DNA from: Herbaspirillum sp. SJZ107
GTDB lineage: Bacteria; Pseudomonadota; Gammaproteobacteria; Burkholderiales; Burkholderiaceae_D
NCBI RefSeq assembly: GCF_006715485.1
Contig: NZ_VFNH01000003.1
Span: forward strand, 744,001-808,000
DNA length: 64,000 nt
Direction of reading: 5' to 3'
Shown here: positions 8,270-18,704 of the stretch, in pieces
Layout: every line of letters begins with the position of its first letter
Position numbering within the stretch: position 1 is the first letter of the stretch
The notes under the pieces: model-generated
The model's input: the letters and a program-made list of their open reading frames with translations, nothing else
Told to the model about the DNA's origin: nothing
Databases searched by the model: none
Made by a program: the position numbers and the translations under genes

Positions 8270-8697
8270 GCGGCACCTGCGTCCAGCTTGCGGTGCTCGA
8301 TCAGCATGCAGTGGTTCATCACCACGTCCAGGCCGGCCGCGCGCGCCAGATCGGCTGCCTTGCGGTTCTCGATGTCGAGCTGCATCCACAGGGTGCCGGC
8401 GCGCACCGCAATGGCTTCCTTGGCGATCGGTGGGATGTCTTCGGACTTGCGGAAGCAGTCGACCACGTCGATGCGCTGGCCGTTCTGCGCCAGCGCATCT
8501 GCCGCGTCCTGCAGGGTCGCGTGCACGGTCTCGCCGAGGATCTGCTGGCCGGCATACACCGGGTTCACCGGGATGATGTGGTAGCCCTGCTGCTGCAGGT
8601 ATTGCGCCACGTGGTGGCTGGTGCGTTCGGGGTTGCTGGACAGCCCGACCACGGCCACGTTGCTGGCGGTACGGAGGATTTGCTCGATGGTGCGCAT
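8266..8697 (-). CDS. CoA-binding (YccU-type) protein
   Basis: A 143-residue single-domain CoA-binding protein with a Rossmann-like fold. Seen: NVAVVGLSSNPERTSHHVAQ near residue 14 with the glycine-poor binding loop of the family, HIIPVNPVYAGQ near 45, and VVMNHCMLIEH near 125. The start at 8697 gives the usual family length and has GGGA in front; Met codons at 8736 and 8775 are in frame but give an unconserved N-terminus. It is translationally coupled to ppk2 by a four-base overlap. The physiological role of the family is unknown. Confidence 0.85.
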   Translation of the reverse strand: MRTIEQILRTASNVAVVGLSSNPERTSHHVAQYLQQQGYHIIPVNPVYAGQQILGETVHATLQDAADALAQNGQRIDVVDCFRKSEDIPPIAKEAIAVRAGTLWMQLDIENRKAADLARAAGLDVVMNHCMLIEHRKLDAGAA

Positions 8698-8800
8698 GGG
8701 GTTCCCGTGTTCTGATGACGCTGTTGTCGTTGACATCAGCTTATCAGATTCATATTGGCGGGCGGCGCAGGACATGGCTGGCGAACGGCCGGCGCCAATA

Positions 8801-8827
8801 AAAAAGGCAGCCCGCAGGCTGCCTTTT
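8801..8827 (-). terminator. Terminator of the ATP synthase operon
   Basis: AAAAAGGCAGCC, CGCA loop, then GGCTGCCTTTT. The symmetric A and T runs make it usable from both sides. It lies 26 bases past the atpC stop, and would close the minus-strand atp transcript. Confidence 0.88.
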
Positions 8828-8852
8828 CATCGATCGCCAAACCAGCCGGCGA

Positions 8853-9278
8853 TCAGCGTCCCTTGTGACGCAGCTTGGCGATGGCCGCCAGCTGGGCGAT
8901 CGCCGCCGCCAGTTCGGCTTGCGCCTTGGCGTAGTCGATCTGGGTGTCCTTGGACTGCATCAGCTCTTCGGCCTTGCGCTTGGCTTCCTGGGCTTTCGCC
9001 TCGTCCAGGTCGGCGCCGCGGATCGCGGTGTCGGCCAGGACGGTCACGCCTTTCGGCTGGACTTCCAGGATGCCACCGGCCACGAAGACGAATTCCTCGT
9101 CCGAGCGGCCAGCAACTTTGATGCGCACGGCACCCGGGCGGATGCGCGTGATCAAGGGGGTGTGCATCGGGTAGATACCCAGCTCACCCGATTCACCCGG
9201 CAACGCGACGAATTCGGCTTCGCCCGTGAAGATCAACTCTTCGGCCGAAACGACGTCTACGTGAAGTGTGTTTGCCAT
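8853..9278 (-). CDS. atpC: ATP synthase F1 epsilon subunit
   Basis: A 141-residue epsilon subunit of the F1 central stalk, which couples rotation to catalysis and can inhibit ATP hydrolysis. Seen: the beta-sandwich start LHVDVVSAEELIFTGEAEFV, the conserved GELGIYPMHTPLIT near residue 32 and a helical C-terminus rich in Ala, Lys and Glu from residue 90. Last gene of the operon, 27 bases after atpD. Confidence 0.97.
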   Translation of the reverse strand: MANTLHVDVVSAEELIFTGEAEFVALPGESGELGIYPMHTPLITRIRPGAVRIKVAGRSDEEFVFVAGGILEVQPKGVTVLADTAIRGADLDEAKAQEAKRKAEELMQSKDTQIDYAKAQAELAAAIAQLAAIAKLRHKGR

Positions 9279-9305
9279 AAGTGTCCTTTGAAGAGGCGGT
9301 CGGAA

Positions 9306-10712
<1,407 letters not shown>

Positions 10713-10766
10713 GTTCGTTCCTTCAGATATAGTTTTAATGTCGTTTCGGGAGATCGCCGGTGCCGC

Positions 10767-11648
10767 TTAGCCGCTGATTGCAGCTGCGCCCGACACGATC
10801 TCGGAGAGTTCTTTGGTAATCGCCGCCTGGCGGGTCTTGTTGTAGACCAGCTTCAGCTCGCCGATGACGCTGCCCGCGTTGTCGGTCGCGGCCTTCATCG
10901 CCACCATGCGCGCCGACTGCTCGGACGCCAGGTTCTCGGCCACACCCTGGTAGATCAGCGCTTCGACGTAACGCACCAGCAGCTCGTCGATGACCACTTG
11001 CGCGTCCGGCTCGTAGATGTAATCCCAAGCGTGGGTGCCGCGGTCGGCTTCCAGGTGCTGGGCCGGCAGCGGGAGCAGCTGCTCGACCACCGGTTCCTGG
11101 CGCATGGTGTTGATGAACTTGGTGTAGCACAGGTACACCGCGTCCAGCTGACCATCCTGGTAAGCGTCGAGCATGACCTTGATCGGGCCGATCAGCTTTT
11201 CCAGGTGCGGGGTGTCGCCGATCTGCGTCACGTGCGAAACCACTTTCACGCCGATGCGGTTCAGGAAGCCCAGACCCTTGTTGCCGATTGCAACGACTTC
11301 AATGCGATTGCCCGCGGCTTCCAGCTCGCGGGTCTTCTGCGTCACCTGGCGCAACACGTTGGTGTTCATGCCGCCGCACAGACCCTTGTCGGTCGTGACG
11401 ACGATGAAGCCGACGGCTTTCGCCTTGACGTCCTTGGCTTGCGCCATGAACGCGTGGGTGTACTCCGGGTTCGCAGTGGCGAGGTTGGCCGTGATGTTAC
11501 GGACCTTCTCGCTGTAGGGACGGGCGGCGCGCATCCGGTCCTGCGCCTTGCGCATCTTGGATGCGGCGACCATTTCCATCGCCTTGGTGATCTTCTTCGT
11601 ATTTTCTACGCTCTTGATCTTGCCACGTATCTCTTTGCCTGCTGCCAT
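10767..11648 (-). CDS. atpG: ATP synthase F1 gamma subunit
   Basis: The 293-residue rotor shaft. Seen: the N-terminal helix KEIRGKIKSVENTKKITKAM, the central Rossmann-like part with TTDKGLCGGMNTN near residue 85, and the C-terminal helix ARMVAMKAATDNAGSVI leading to the TRQAAITKELSEIVSGA signature. Located 64 bases after atpA on the minus strand. Confidence 0.98.
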   Translation of the reverse strand: MAAGKEIRGKIKSVENTKKITKAMEMVAASKMRKAQDRMRAARPYSEKVRNITANLATANPEYTHAFMAQAKDVKAKAVGFIVVTTDKGLCGGMNTNVLRQVTQKTRELEAAGNRIEVVAIGNKGLGFLNRIGVKVVSHVTQIGDTPHLEKLIGPIKVMLDAYQDGQLDAVYLCYTKFINTMRQEPVVEQLLPLPAQHLEADRGTHAWDYIYEPDAQVVIDELLVRYVEALIYQGVAENLASEQSARMVAMKAATDNAGSVIGELKLVYNKTRQAAITKELSEIVSGAAAISG

Positions 11649-11712
11649 GAGCCCTTACTCCTTGTGAGGACGGGGGCATGACGCCCCCATCCCGCATTCC
11701 GTCAGAATGCGC

Positions 11713-13248
<1,536 letters not shown>

Positions 13249-13314
13249 GAGTGCTAACTCCTAATAGTTTCTTGATGCGTAGGGCAAGGGCGCGGATGCG
13301 GTGACTGTGCGATC

Positions 13315-13848
13315 TCAGGCTACCAGCGCGGCGTGCATCTGCTGCAGCTTGGCGCGGACCGAGGTATCGAGCACTTCATCACCGACCACCACGCGCACAC
13401 CACCGATCAGCGAGGGGTCGACTTCGACCGTGGGGTTCAGCTTGCGGCCAAATTTCTTTTCCAGCGAGGCGACCAGCGGGTTGAGCTGGTCGGCCGACAG
13501 GTCGAAGGCACTGTAGACGATCGCGTCGGCGGCACCCTGTAGTGCATTTTTGAGCACGGCGTACTGGGCCCCGATTTCCGGCAGCAGGGCGATGCGGCCG
13601 TTTTCGGCCAGCATCGCGATAAAGTTGTGCGCTTCGGCGTTGAGCGGCGACTTGACCAGCGACGCAATCGTCTCGGCCAGCTGGGCCGGCGTGACGTTCG
13701 GATTGCTGGCGAAAGCCTGCAGGTCCGGGTTGGCGCCGATCTGCGCCAGTTCAGCGACGAGGCCGGACCAGGCATTCAGGTCGCCGTTCTGGGCGACACG
13801 GAACAGCGCTTCGGCGTAAGGGCGGGCGACGGTTGCGAGTTCAGCCAT
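13315..13848 (-). CDS. atpH: ATP synthase delta subunit
   Basis: The 177-residue OSCP/delta subunit of the peripheral stalk. Seen: ATVARPYAEALFRVAQ at the N-terminus and the C-terminal GGVRVVVGDEVLDTSVRAKL motif near residue 148, both diagnostic of the family. It starts two bases after the atpF stop, so the pair is tightly coupled. Confidence 0.97.
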   Translation of the reverse strand: MAELATVARPYAEALFRVAQNGDLNAWSGLVAELAQIGANPDLQAFASNPNVTPAQLAETIASLVKSPLNAEAHNFIAMLAENGRIALLPEIGAQYAVLKNALQGAADAIVYSAFDLSADQLNPLVASLEKKFGRKLNPTVEVDPSLIGGVRVVVGDEVLDTSVRAKLQQMHAALVA

Positions 13849-13850
13849 GA

Positions 13851-14321
13851 TCAGAGCTCGGTCGACAGTTGCGACAGCAGGTCGGCGTGGGCCGCTGCGT
13901 TCACTTCACGCTTCAGGATCTGCTCGGCGCCTTTGACGGCGAGGGCAGCCACCTGGCCGCGCAGTTCTTCGCGCGCACGCGTGACCTGCTGCTCGGCGTC
14001 GGCCTTGGCGCCTTCGACGATGCGGGCAGCTTCGACGTTGGCGTTCTGCTTGGCTTCTTCGATGATCGCCTGGGCACGCTTTTCGGCGTCGGCGATGCGC
14101 TTGGCGCTTTCGTCACGGGTCGCGGCCAGTTCGGCGGCGATGCGCTTTTCGGCGGCGGCCATTTCTGCCTTGCCACGATCAGCTGCGGCCAGGCCATTCG
14201 CGATCCTCTCGGCGCGCTCGTCGAGCGCTTTCATCACCGGCGGCCACACGAATTTCATCGTGACGAACACCAGGACGAAGAAGACCACGAACTGAACAAT
14301 CAAGGTTGCGTTCAAGTTCAC
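13851..14321 (-). CDS. atpF: ATP synthase F0 b subunit
   Basis: The 156-residue peripheral-stalk b subunit. Seen: one membrane segment LIVQFVVFFVLVFVTMKFV at residues 7-25, then a long charged Ala-rich coiled coil. Length and layout are standard. It is preceded by a hairpin in the atpE-atpF gap. Confidence 0.97.
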   Translation of the reverse strand: MNLNATLIVQFVVFFVLVFVTMKFVWPPVMKALDERAERIANGLAAADRGKAEMAAAEKRIAAELAATRDESAKRIADAEKRAQAIIEEAKQNANVEAARIVEGAKADAEQQVTRAREELRGQVAALAVKGAEQILKREVNAAAHADLLSQLSTEL

Positions 14322-14349
14322 GGTTAGATTCCTTCTTACAAAAACGGAT

Positions 14350-14371
14350 GCCGAACCGGTTCGGGTTCGGC
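14350..14371 (-). other. Intercistronic hairpin between atpE and atpF
   Basis: GCCGAACC and GGTTCGGC form an 8-bp perfect stem around six bases in the 77-base gap. There is no T run, so it is not an evident terminator. A stable stem behind atpE could protect or partly end the transcript and so favour the c subunit, which is needed in many copies. That role is inference. Confidence 0.6.
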
Positions 14372-14398
14372 GCTTCAGATCATCGTCTTGAGAATCTA

Positions 14399-14641
14399 TT
14401 AGCTGGTGAACGGCTTGCCGAACACGAACAGCATGGCGATACCAACACCGATCAGGAATGCCGCGTCGATCAGGCCGGCCAGCAGGAACATCTTGGTCTG
14501 CAGGGTGTTCATCAGTTCAGGCTGACGGGCCGAGGCTTCCAGGTATTTACCGCCCATGATCGCGATACCGATACATGCGCCGATAGCACCCAGGCCGATG
14601 ATCAGACCGCAAGCCAGTGCAACGAAAGAAACGTCAGTCAT
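14399..14641 (-). CDS. atpE: ATP synthase F0 c subunit
   Basis: The 80-residue proteolipid that forms the c-ring. Seen: two membrane helices joined by the polar loop SARQPE (residues 37-42), and the ion-carrying acid Asp59 in LAGLIDAAFLIG. An Asp in this plain context fits a proton-type ring. It has 88 bases before it and a 77-base gap after it. Confidence 0.97.
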   Translation of the reverse strand: MTDVSFVALACGLIIGLGAIGACIGIAIMGGKYLEASARQPELMNTLQTKMFLLAGLIDAAFLIGVGIAMLFVFGKPFTS

Positions 14642-14729
14642 GAGAATTACTCCAAAAGTAAAATTAAAAAACTAAGAAATTTACAACTTCTTTACTACCA
14701 CTATCTTGTACGTCTTGCGATCGCGTCGG

Positions 14730-15563
14730 TCAGTGGCTCTCGTGGGCCTGACCGATATACACCAGCGTCAGCATCATGAAGATGAATGCCTGGAGGAGCA
14801 CGATCAGGATGTGGAAGATTGCCCAGATCGAACCAGCAATCACATGTCCGACGACGCCGAACGGGGTTGCCATGGCGCCGAGCAGCGCAATCAACAGGAA
14901 CAACAGCTCGCCGGCGTACATGTTGCCGAACAGTCGCATACCAAGCGACACGGTGCGGGCTGCGTATTCGATCAGGTTCAACAGGAAGTTGAACGGCGCC
15001 AGCCAGATGCCGAACGGTGCGGCGAACAGTTCATGGATCCAGCCGCCGATACCCTTGATTTTCACGTTGTAGTACAGAACCACGGCCAGCACGCCCAGCG
15101 CCATGCCCAGCGGACCGTTCAGGTCGGCGGTCGGGACGATACGGAAGTGCGGTTCGCCCATGCCCAGTGCGCGGAAGATACCTGCGAACATGTCGACCGG
15201 CAGGAAGTCCAGGCAATTCATGAGGAACACCCAGACGAACACGGTCAGTGCCAGCGGGGCGATGAAGCGGCGGTCGCCGTGGATGATCGACTTGGCCTGG
15301 TCGTCGACCATTTCGACGACGGCTTCGATGGCGCCCTGGAAGCGGCCCGGGACGCCCGAGGTGGCACGGCGGGTGCCCAGCCACAGGACGAACACGCCGA
15401 TCACGCCCATCAGGATCGACCAGAACACGGTATCGTAGTTGATGACCTTGAAATCGACGATGAAGCCCTGGTGGATATTGGTCAGGTGACCCAGGTGGTG
15501 ATTAATGTACTCGCCCGCGGTAGGCGCATGCGCCGTCGCGGTTTCTGCCGTTGGACTCATCAT
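14730..15563 (-). CDS. atpB: ATP synthase F0 a subunit
   Basis: The 277-residue membrane stator that forms the proton half-channels. Seen: about five to six hydrophobic helices, the essential Arg in SLGMRLFGNMYAGE near residue 213, and the conserved VFLMNCLDFLPVD near 115. It starts two bases after the atpI stop. Confidence 0.97.
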   Translation of the reverse strand: MMSPTAETATAHAPTAGEYINHHLGHLTNIHQGFIVDFKVINYDTVFWSILMGVIGVFVLWLGTRRATSGVPGRFQGAIEAVVEMVDDQAKSIIHGDRRFIAPLALTVFVWVFLMNCLDFLPVDMFAGIFRALGMGEPHFRIVPTADLNGPLGMALGVLAVVLYYNVKIKGIGGWIHELFAAPFGIWLAPFNFLLNLIEYAARTVSLGMRLFGNMYAGELLFLLIALLGAMATPFGVVGHVIAGSIWAIFHILIVLLQAFIFMMLTLVYIGQAHESH

Positions 15564-15565
15564 TG

Positions 15566-15904
15566 TCAGTGCCTAAATAATAAAATAATGTAACTTTTAA
15601 GCGCCACGATGAACCCGCACAAAAGTGCCAGCCAGTTCAGATCGTGATACAGCCGCGCCGTTGCGATCAGCAGCGCAAGCGTTAAAGCAATCTTTACAAA
15701 TTCCCAGATGAAGAAAGTGGCGGGGTTGGCACCGCCGACTTTCTGCGTACCGGCGAACAGGCGCAAGGCCATGATGCCGTTTGGTACGACACAACAGATT
15801 CCGCCGAGTACCGCCGATAACATCGCACTCCACCCACCGAGCAGTCCGGCGATGACGCCGGTGATCAGTGTTGCGATCATTTGCAGGGAGACCAAGCGCA
15901 GCAT
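15566..15904 (-). CDS. atpI: ATP synthase subunit I
   Basis: A 112-residue membrane protein with four hydrophobic segments, encoded at the head of the atp operon. AtpI proteins assist c-ring assembly or ion supply. Seen: LITGVIAGLLGGWSAMLSAV, a GIMALRLF segment, ATFFIWEFVKIALTLALLI, and a final helix. The ATG at 15904 fits the family start and is preceded by AAAGAA; the open frame continues 33 codons upstream over the promoter and is not real. Confidence 0.9.
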   Translation of the reverse strand: MLRLVSLQMIATLITGVIAGLLGGWSAMLSAVLGGICCVVPNGIMALRLFAGTQKVGGANPATFFIWEFVKIALTLALLIATARLYHDLNWLALLCGFIVALKSYIILLFRH

Positions 15905-15973
15905 TGTTGTTGTTCTTTCGCGCCAGCCGTGGTGGAACCGTATTACGGAATGGTAATTACATGAATCAGCGGG

Positions 15974-16003
15974 ATTATAAAGCGTGATAACAGCTACAGT
16001 CAA
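15974..16003 (-). promoter_or_regulatory. Sigma-70 promoter of the atp operon
   Basis: On the minus strand, TTGACT (15998-16003) and a perfect TATAAT (15974-15979) are 18 bases apart, 70 bases before the atpI start. This is the best housekeeping promoter in the region and is placed to drive all nine atp genes. Confidence 0.75.
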
Positions 16004-16159
16004 ACTGTTCCGTCCGACCGTGCACCATGAATGAATGTAAAAACGACAAAGAAAATCGTGTAAAAAATCGGAACTTTGCTACGAAATTCGGTCTTTTTAC
16101 AACATTGCCAACAATCCGCGCGCTGCGTCGATACATACGTGTCATTGTTGTTTTCTGCG

Positions 16160-16199
16160 CCACGCTTGTGCACAACTGTGGTTTTATGCACAAGCGTGG
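16160..16199. repeat. Inverted repeat with a DnaA box between parB and atpI
   Basis: CCACGCTTGTGCA and TGCACAAGCGTGG are perfect 13-bp arms separated by 14 bases, 37 bases after the parB stop. The right arm overlaps TTATGCACA (16184-16192), a perfect TTATNCACA DnaA box, and the left contains the near-match TTGTGCACA. It could be the parB transcript end or a DnaA-binding element. Otherwise the 331-base gap 15905-16235 holds only the atp promoter and AT-rich sequence. Confidence 0.6.
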
Positions 16200-16235
16200 G
16201 GAGGATGCCGATACCCCGGGGTTGCGGTGGTGGGC

Positions 16236-17120
16236 TCAGGCGCGCAGGCGCGCCAGCACGCTGTCGAGGATATCGAGGTCGGCGAAGTCGATGATCATCT
16301 GTCCCCTGCCCTCCTTCCCCATCTTGAACACGACCGGGGTCGCCAGGCGGTCGGACAGTTCTTCCTCGAGGCGGACGATGTCGCCCGACTTTTCCTTCTG
16401 GCGTGCGCTGGCCGCGGGCGCGTTCTGCTCTTCCAGCGCGCGCGCCACCAGCTTTTCGGTTTCGCGGACCGACAGGCGTTTGGCGATCACCTGGTTGGCG
16501 AGCGCGATCTGGCTGGCGTTGTCGACCGCCAGCAGCGCGCGCGCGTGGCCCATGTCGATGTCGCCCGCCATCAGCATGGTCTGCACCGGCGAGGCCAGGT
16601 TCACCAGGCGCAGCAGGTTCGACACCGCGCTGCGCGAGCGGCCGACGGCATTCGCCGCCTGCTCGTGCGTAAAATCGAATTCCGAGATCAGGCGCGCGAT
16701 GCCCTGCGCCTCTTCCAGCGGATTCAGGTCTTCGCGCTGGATGTTCTCGATCAGTGCCATCGCGGCGGCGTTCTGGTCGTCGACTTCGCGCACCAGCACC
16801 GGGATCTCGTCCAGGCCGGCCAGCTGGGCCGCGCGGAAGCGGCGTTCGCCGGCGATGATTTCGTAACCGACCTTGCCCTGCCCTTCGATCGGCCGCACCA
16901 GCACCGGCTGCATGATGCCCTGGGTCTTGATCGAGGCCGCCAGTTCGGACAGCGAGCCGTCGTCCATGCGCGTGCGCGGCTGGTACTTGCCGGCCTGGAT
17001 CTGGGTCACGTGCAGCGTGGACGGCGCGCGTTCGGGCGTCGCCGGTGCGTCGTCGGCCATGCCGCCGCCGAGCAGGGCGTCGAGACCGCGGCCCAGACCC
17101 TTGAGTTTTTTGGTTGCCAT
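16236..17120 (-). CDS. parB: Chromosome partitioning protein ParB
   Basis: A 294-residue parS-binding CTPase-type ParB. Seen: N-terminal KKLKGLGRGLDALLGG (the ParA-contact region), the ParB/Srx box YEIIAGERRFRAAQLAG near residue 88, the helix-turn-helix with EQAANAVGRSRSAVSNLLRL near 155, and a C-terminal dimerisation part. Two parS sites lie about 3.6 kb away, upstream of mnmG. It follows parA by 27 bases. Confidence 0.97.
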   Translation of the reverse strand: MATKKLKGLGRGLDALLGGGMADDAPATPERAPSTLHVTQIQAGKYQPRTRMDDGSLSELAASIKTQGIMQPVLVRPIEGQGKVGYEIIAGERRFRAAQLAGLDEIPVLVREVDDQNAAAMALIENIQREDLNPLEEAQGIARLISEFDFTHEQAANAVGRSRSAVSNLLRLVNLASPVQTMLMAGDIDMGHARALLAVDNASQIALANQVIAKRLSVRETEKLVARALEEQNAPAASARQKEKSGDIVRLEEELSDRLATPVVFKMGKEGRGQMIIDFADLDILDSVLARLRA

Positions 17121-17147
17121 GATTGAGTTCCGCTCCGTTCGACTGGG

Positions 17148-17918
17148 TTACATCGTCTTGATGCGCTCGACCATCTCGGCACCGAAGGCGATGTACGCCT
17201 GCGCCCCCTTCGACGAGGGATCGAAGGTCACGCCCGGGATGCCGTACGACGGCGCCTCGGCCAGGCGCACGTTGCGCGGGATGATGGTTTTGAAAACCTT
17301 GTCGCCGAAGTGCTGCTCGAGCTGGCTCGACACCTGTTGCGACAGCGTCATGCGCGGATCGAACATCACGCGCAGCAGGCCGATGATCTTCAGGTCGTGG
17401 TTCAGGTTGGCGTGCACCTTCTTGATGGTGTTCACCAGGTCGGACAGGCCTTCCAGCGCGTAGTACTCGCACTGCATCGGGATGATCACGCCGTGCGCCG
17501 ACACCAGGCCGTTCAGGGTCAGCATCGACAAGGCCGGCGGACAGTCGATCAAGATGAAGTCGTAGTCGGCATCGACCTTGGCCAGCGCTTCCTTCAGGCG
17601 GCGCTCGCGGTTGGCCAGCTCCACCATCTCGACTTCGGCGCCGGCCAGCTCGCGGTTGGCCGGCAGCACGTCGAAGCGCCCTGCCTCGCTGCGCAGGCGC
17701 GCACCCGCCACGTCGGCTTCGCCCAGCAGCACTTCATAGATGGATGCCTCCAGCCCGGCCTTGTTGATGCCGGCGCCCATGGTGGCGTTGCCCTGCGGGT
17801 CGAGGTCGACCAGCAGCACGCGCTGGTCCAGCTTGGCGAGGCCGGCCGAGAGGTTGACGCTGGTGGTCGTCTTGCCCACCCCGCCCTTCTGGTTTGCTAC
17901 GCAAAATATTTTCGCCAT
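17148..17918 (-). CDS. parA: Chromosome partitioning ATPase ParA
   Basis: A 256-residue Soj-type ParA ATPase that forms the DNA-bound gradient for origin segregation. Seen: deviant Walker A NQKGGVGKTTTSVNL at residues 9-23, the Walker A' LLVDLDPQGNATMG near 40 and Walker B FILIDCPPALSML near 120. There is no N-terminal DNA-binding domain, as in chromosomal ParA. An unusual run of AT-rich repeats lies directly upstream at 17938-18011. Confidence 0.97.
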   Translation of the reverse strand: MAKIFCVANQKGGVGKTTTSVNLSAGLAKLDQRVLLVDLDPQGNATMGAGINKAGLEASIYEVLLGEADVAGARLRSEAGRFDVLPANRELAGAEVEMVELANRERRLKEALAKVDADYDFILIDCPPALSMLTLNGLVSAHGVIIPMQCEYYALEGLSDLVNTIKKVHANLNHDLKIIGLLRVMFDPRMTLSQQVSSQLEQHFGDKVFKTIIPRNVRLAEAPSYGIPGVTFDPSSKGAQAYIAFGAEMVERIKTM

Positions 17919-17937
17919 GTATGCTCTTTACATATAT

Positions 17938-18011
17938 ACCGTTCATATCGTTAAAACGATTTATACGGTTTGTATGGTTTTAACTGTATAAACGATTTAT
18001 ATTGTTTATAC
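17938..18011. promoter_or_regulatory. AT-rich nested repeats upstream of parA
   Basis: Two symmetric elements fill the rsmG-parA gap. The first is an imperfect palindrome, ACCGTTCATATCGTT, AA, then AACGATTTATACGGT (17938-17969, ATCGTT/AACGAT perfect at the core). The second is GTATAAAC-N10-GTTTATAC (17986-18011). CGATTTATA occurs twice and TATACGGTT twice. The AT-rich run stands out from the flanking genes and looks like an operator and promoter for parAB. Confidence 0.6.
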
Positions 18012-18047
18012 GGTTATTTCCGATTTCGATTTTTCGGTCGGTTTCGC

Positions 18048-18704
18048 TCAGCTGCGTTCTATATAAACGAGGTGGCGTTCCGCACCCAGCCGGGGCACCT
18101 GCAAAGGCTCCACTTTCGTCACCTTCCATTCCTGGGGCACCCGCTCCTGCTCATCCTTGGGCGCCGTGCCTTTCAAGGCGATATACCTGCCCTGCTCTGC
18201 CAGCAGGTGCGCAGACCAGTTGACGAAATCGGACAGGTCGGCAAAAGCACGCGAGGTGATGACGTCGAATGGCCCGCCGGTTTTGTTGCCCGCCTGCAGC
18301 TGCTGCACCTGCATCGTGTAAACGGTGACGTTGGCAAGGTTCAGTTCCGCCTTGACCTGGTTCAAAAACGCGGTCTTCTTGTGCACGGTGTCGATCATCG
18401 ACACTTTCATGTCCGGCCGCACGATGGCCAGCACGATGCCGGGCAGCCCGCCGCCGGAACCGACGTCGAGCACGTTGACGGCATCCTTGAACGCCGGCAC
18501 CGCCGCCAGCGAATCGAGCAGGTGGTGGGTCACCATCTGCACCGGGTCGCGCAGCGACGTCAGGTTATAGACCGAGTTCCACTTGAACATCAGGGCCAGG
18601 TAATCCATCAGCTGGTCCTGCTGGGCCGCATTCACGTCCAGCCCCATGTCGCGGATGCCTTCGGCCAGCAGCGTCTGCAGGCCTGGTCGATCGAAATTCT
18701 TCAT
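18048..18704 (-). CDS. rsmG: 16S rRNA (guanine(527)-N7)-methyltransferase RsmG
   Basis: A 218-residue SAM-dependent methyltransferase (formerly GidB) that modifies G527 of 16S rRNA. Seen: the SAM motif NVLDVGSGGGLPGIVLA near residue 80 and DVITSRAFADLSDFV near 150. The start overlaps the mnmG stop by four bases, so translation is coupled. Confidence 0.96.
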   Translation of the reverse strand: MKNFDRPGLQTLLAEGIRDMGLDVNAAQQDQLMDYLALMFKWNSVYNLTSLRDPVQMVTHHLLDSLAAVPAFKDAVNVLDVGSGGGLPGIVLAIVRPDMKVSMIDTVHKKTAFLNQVKAELNLANVTVYTMQVQQLQAGNKTGGPFDVITSRAFADLSDFVNWSAHLLAEQGRYIALKGTAPKDEQERVPQEWKVTKVEPLQVPRLGAERHLVYIERS

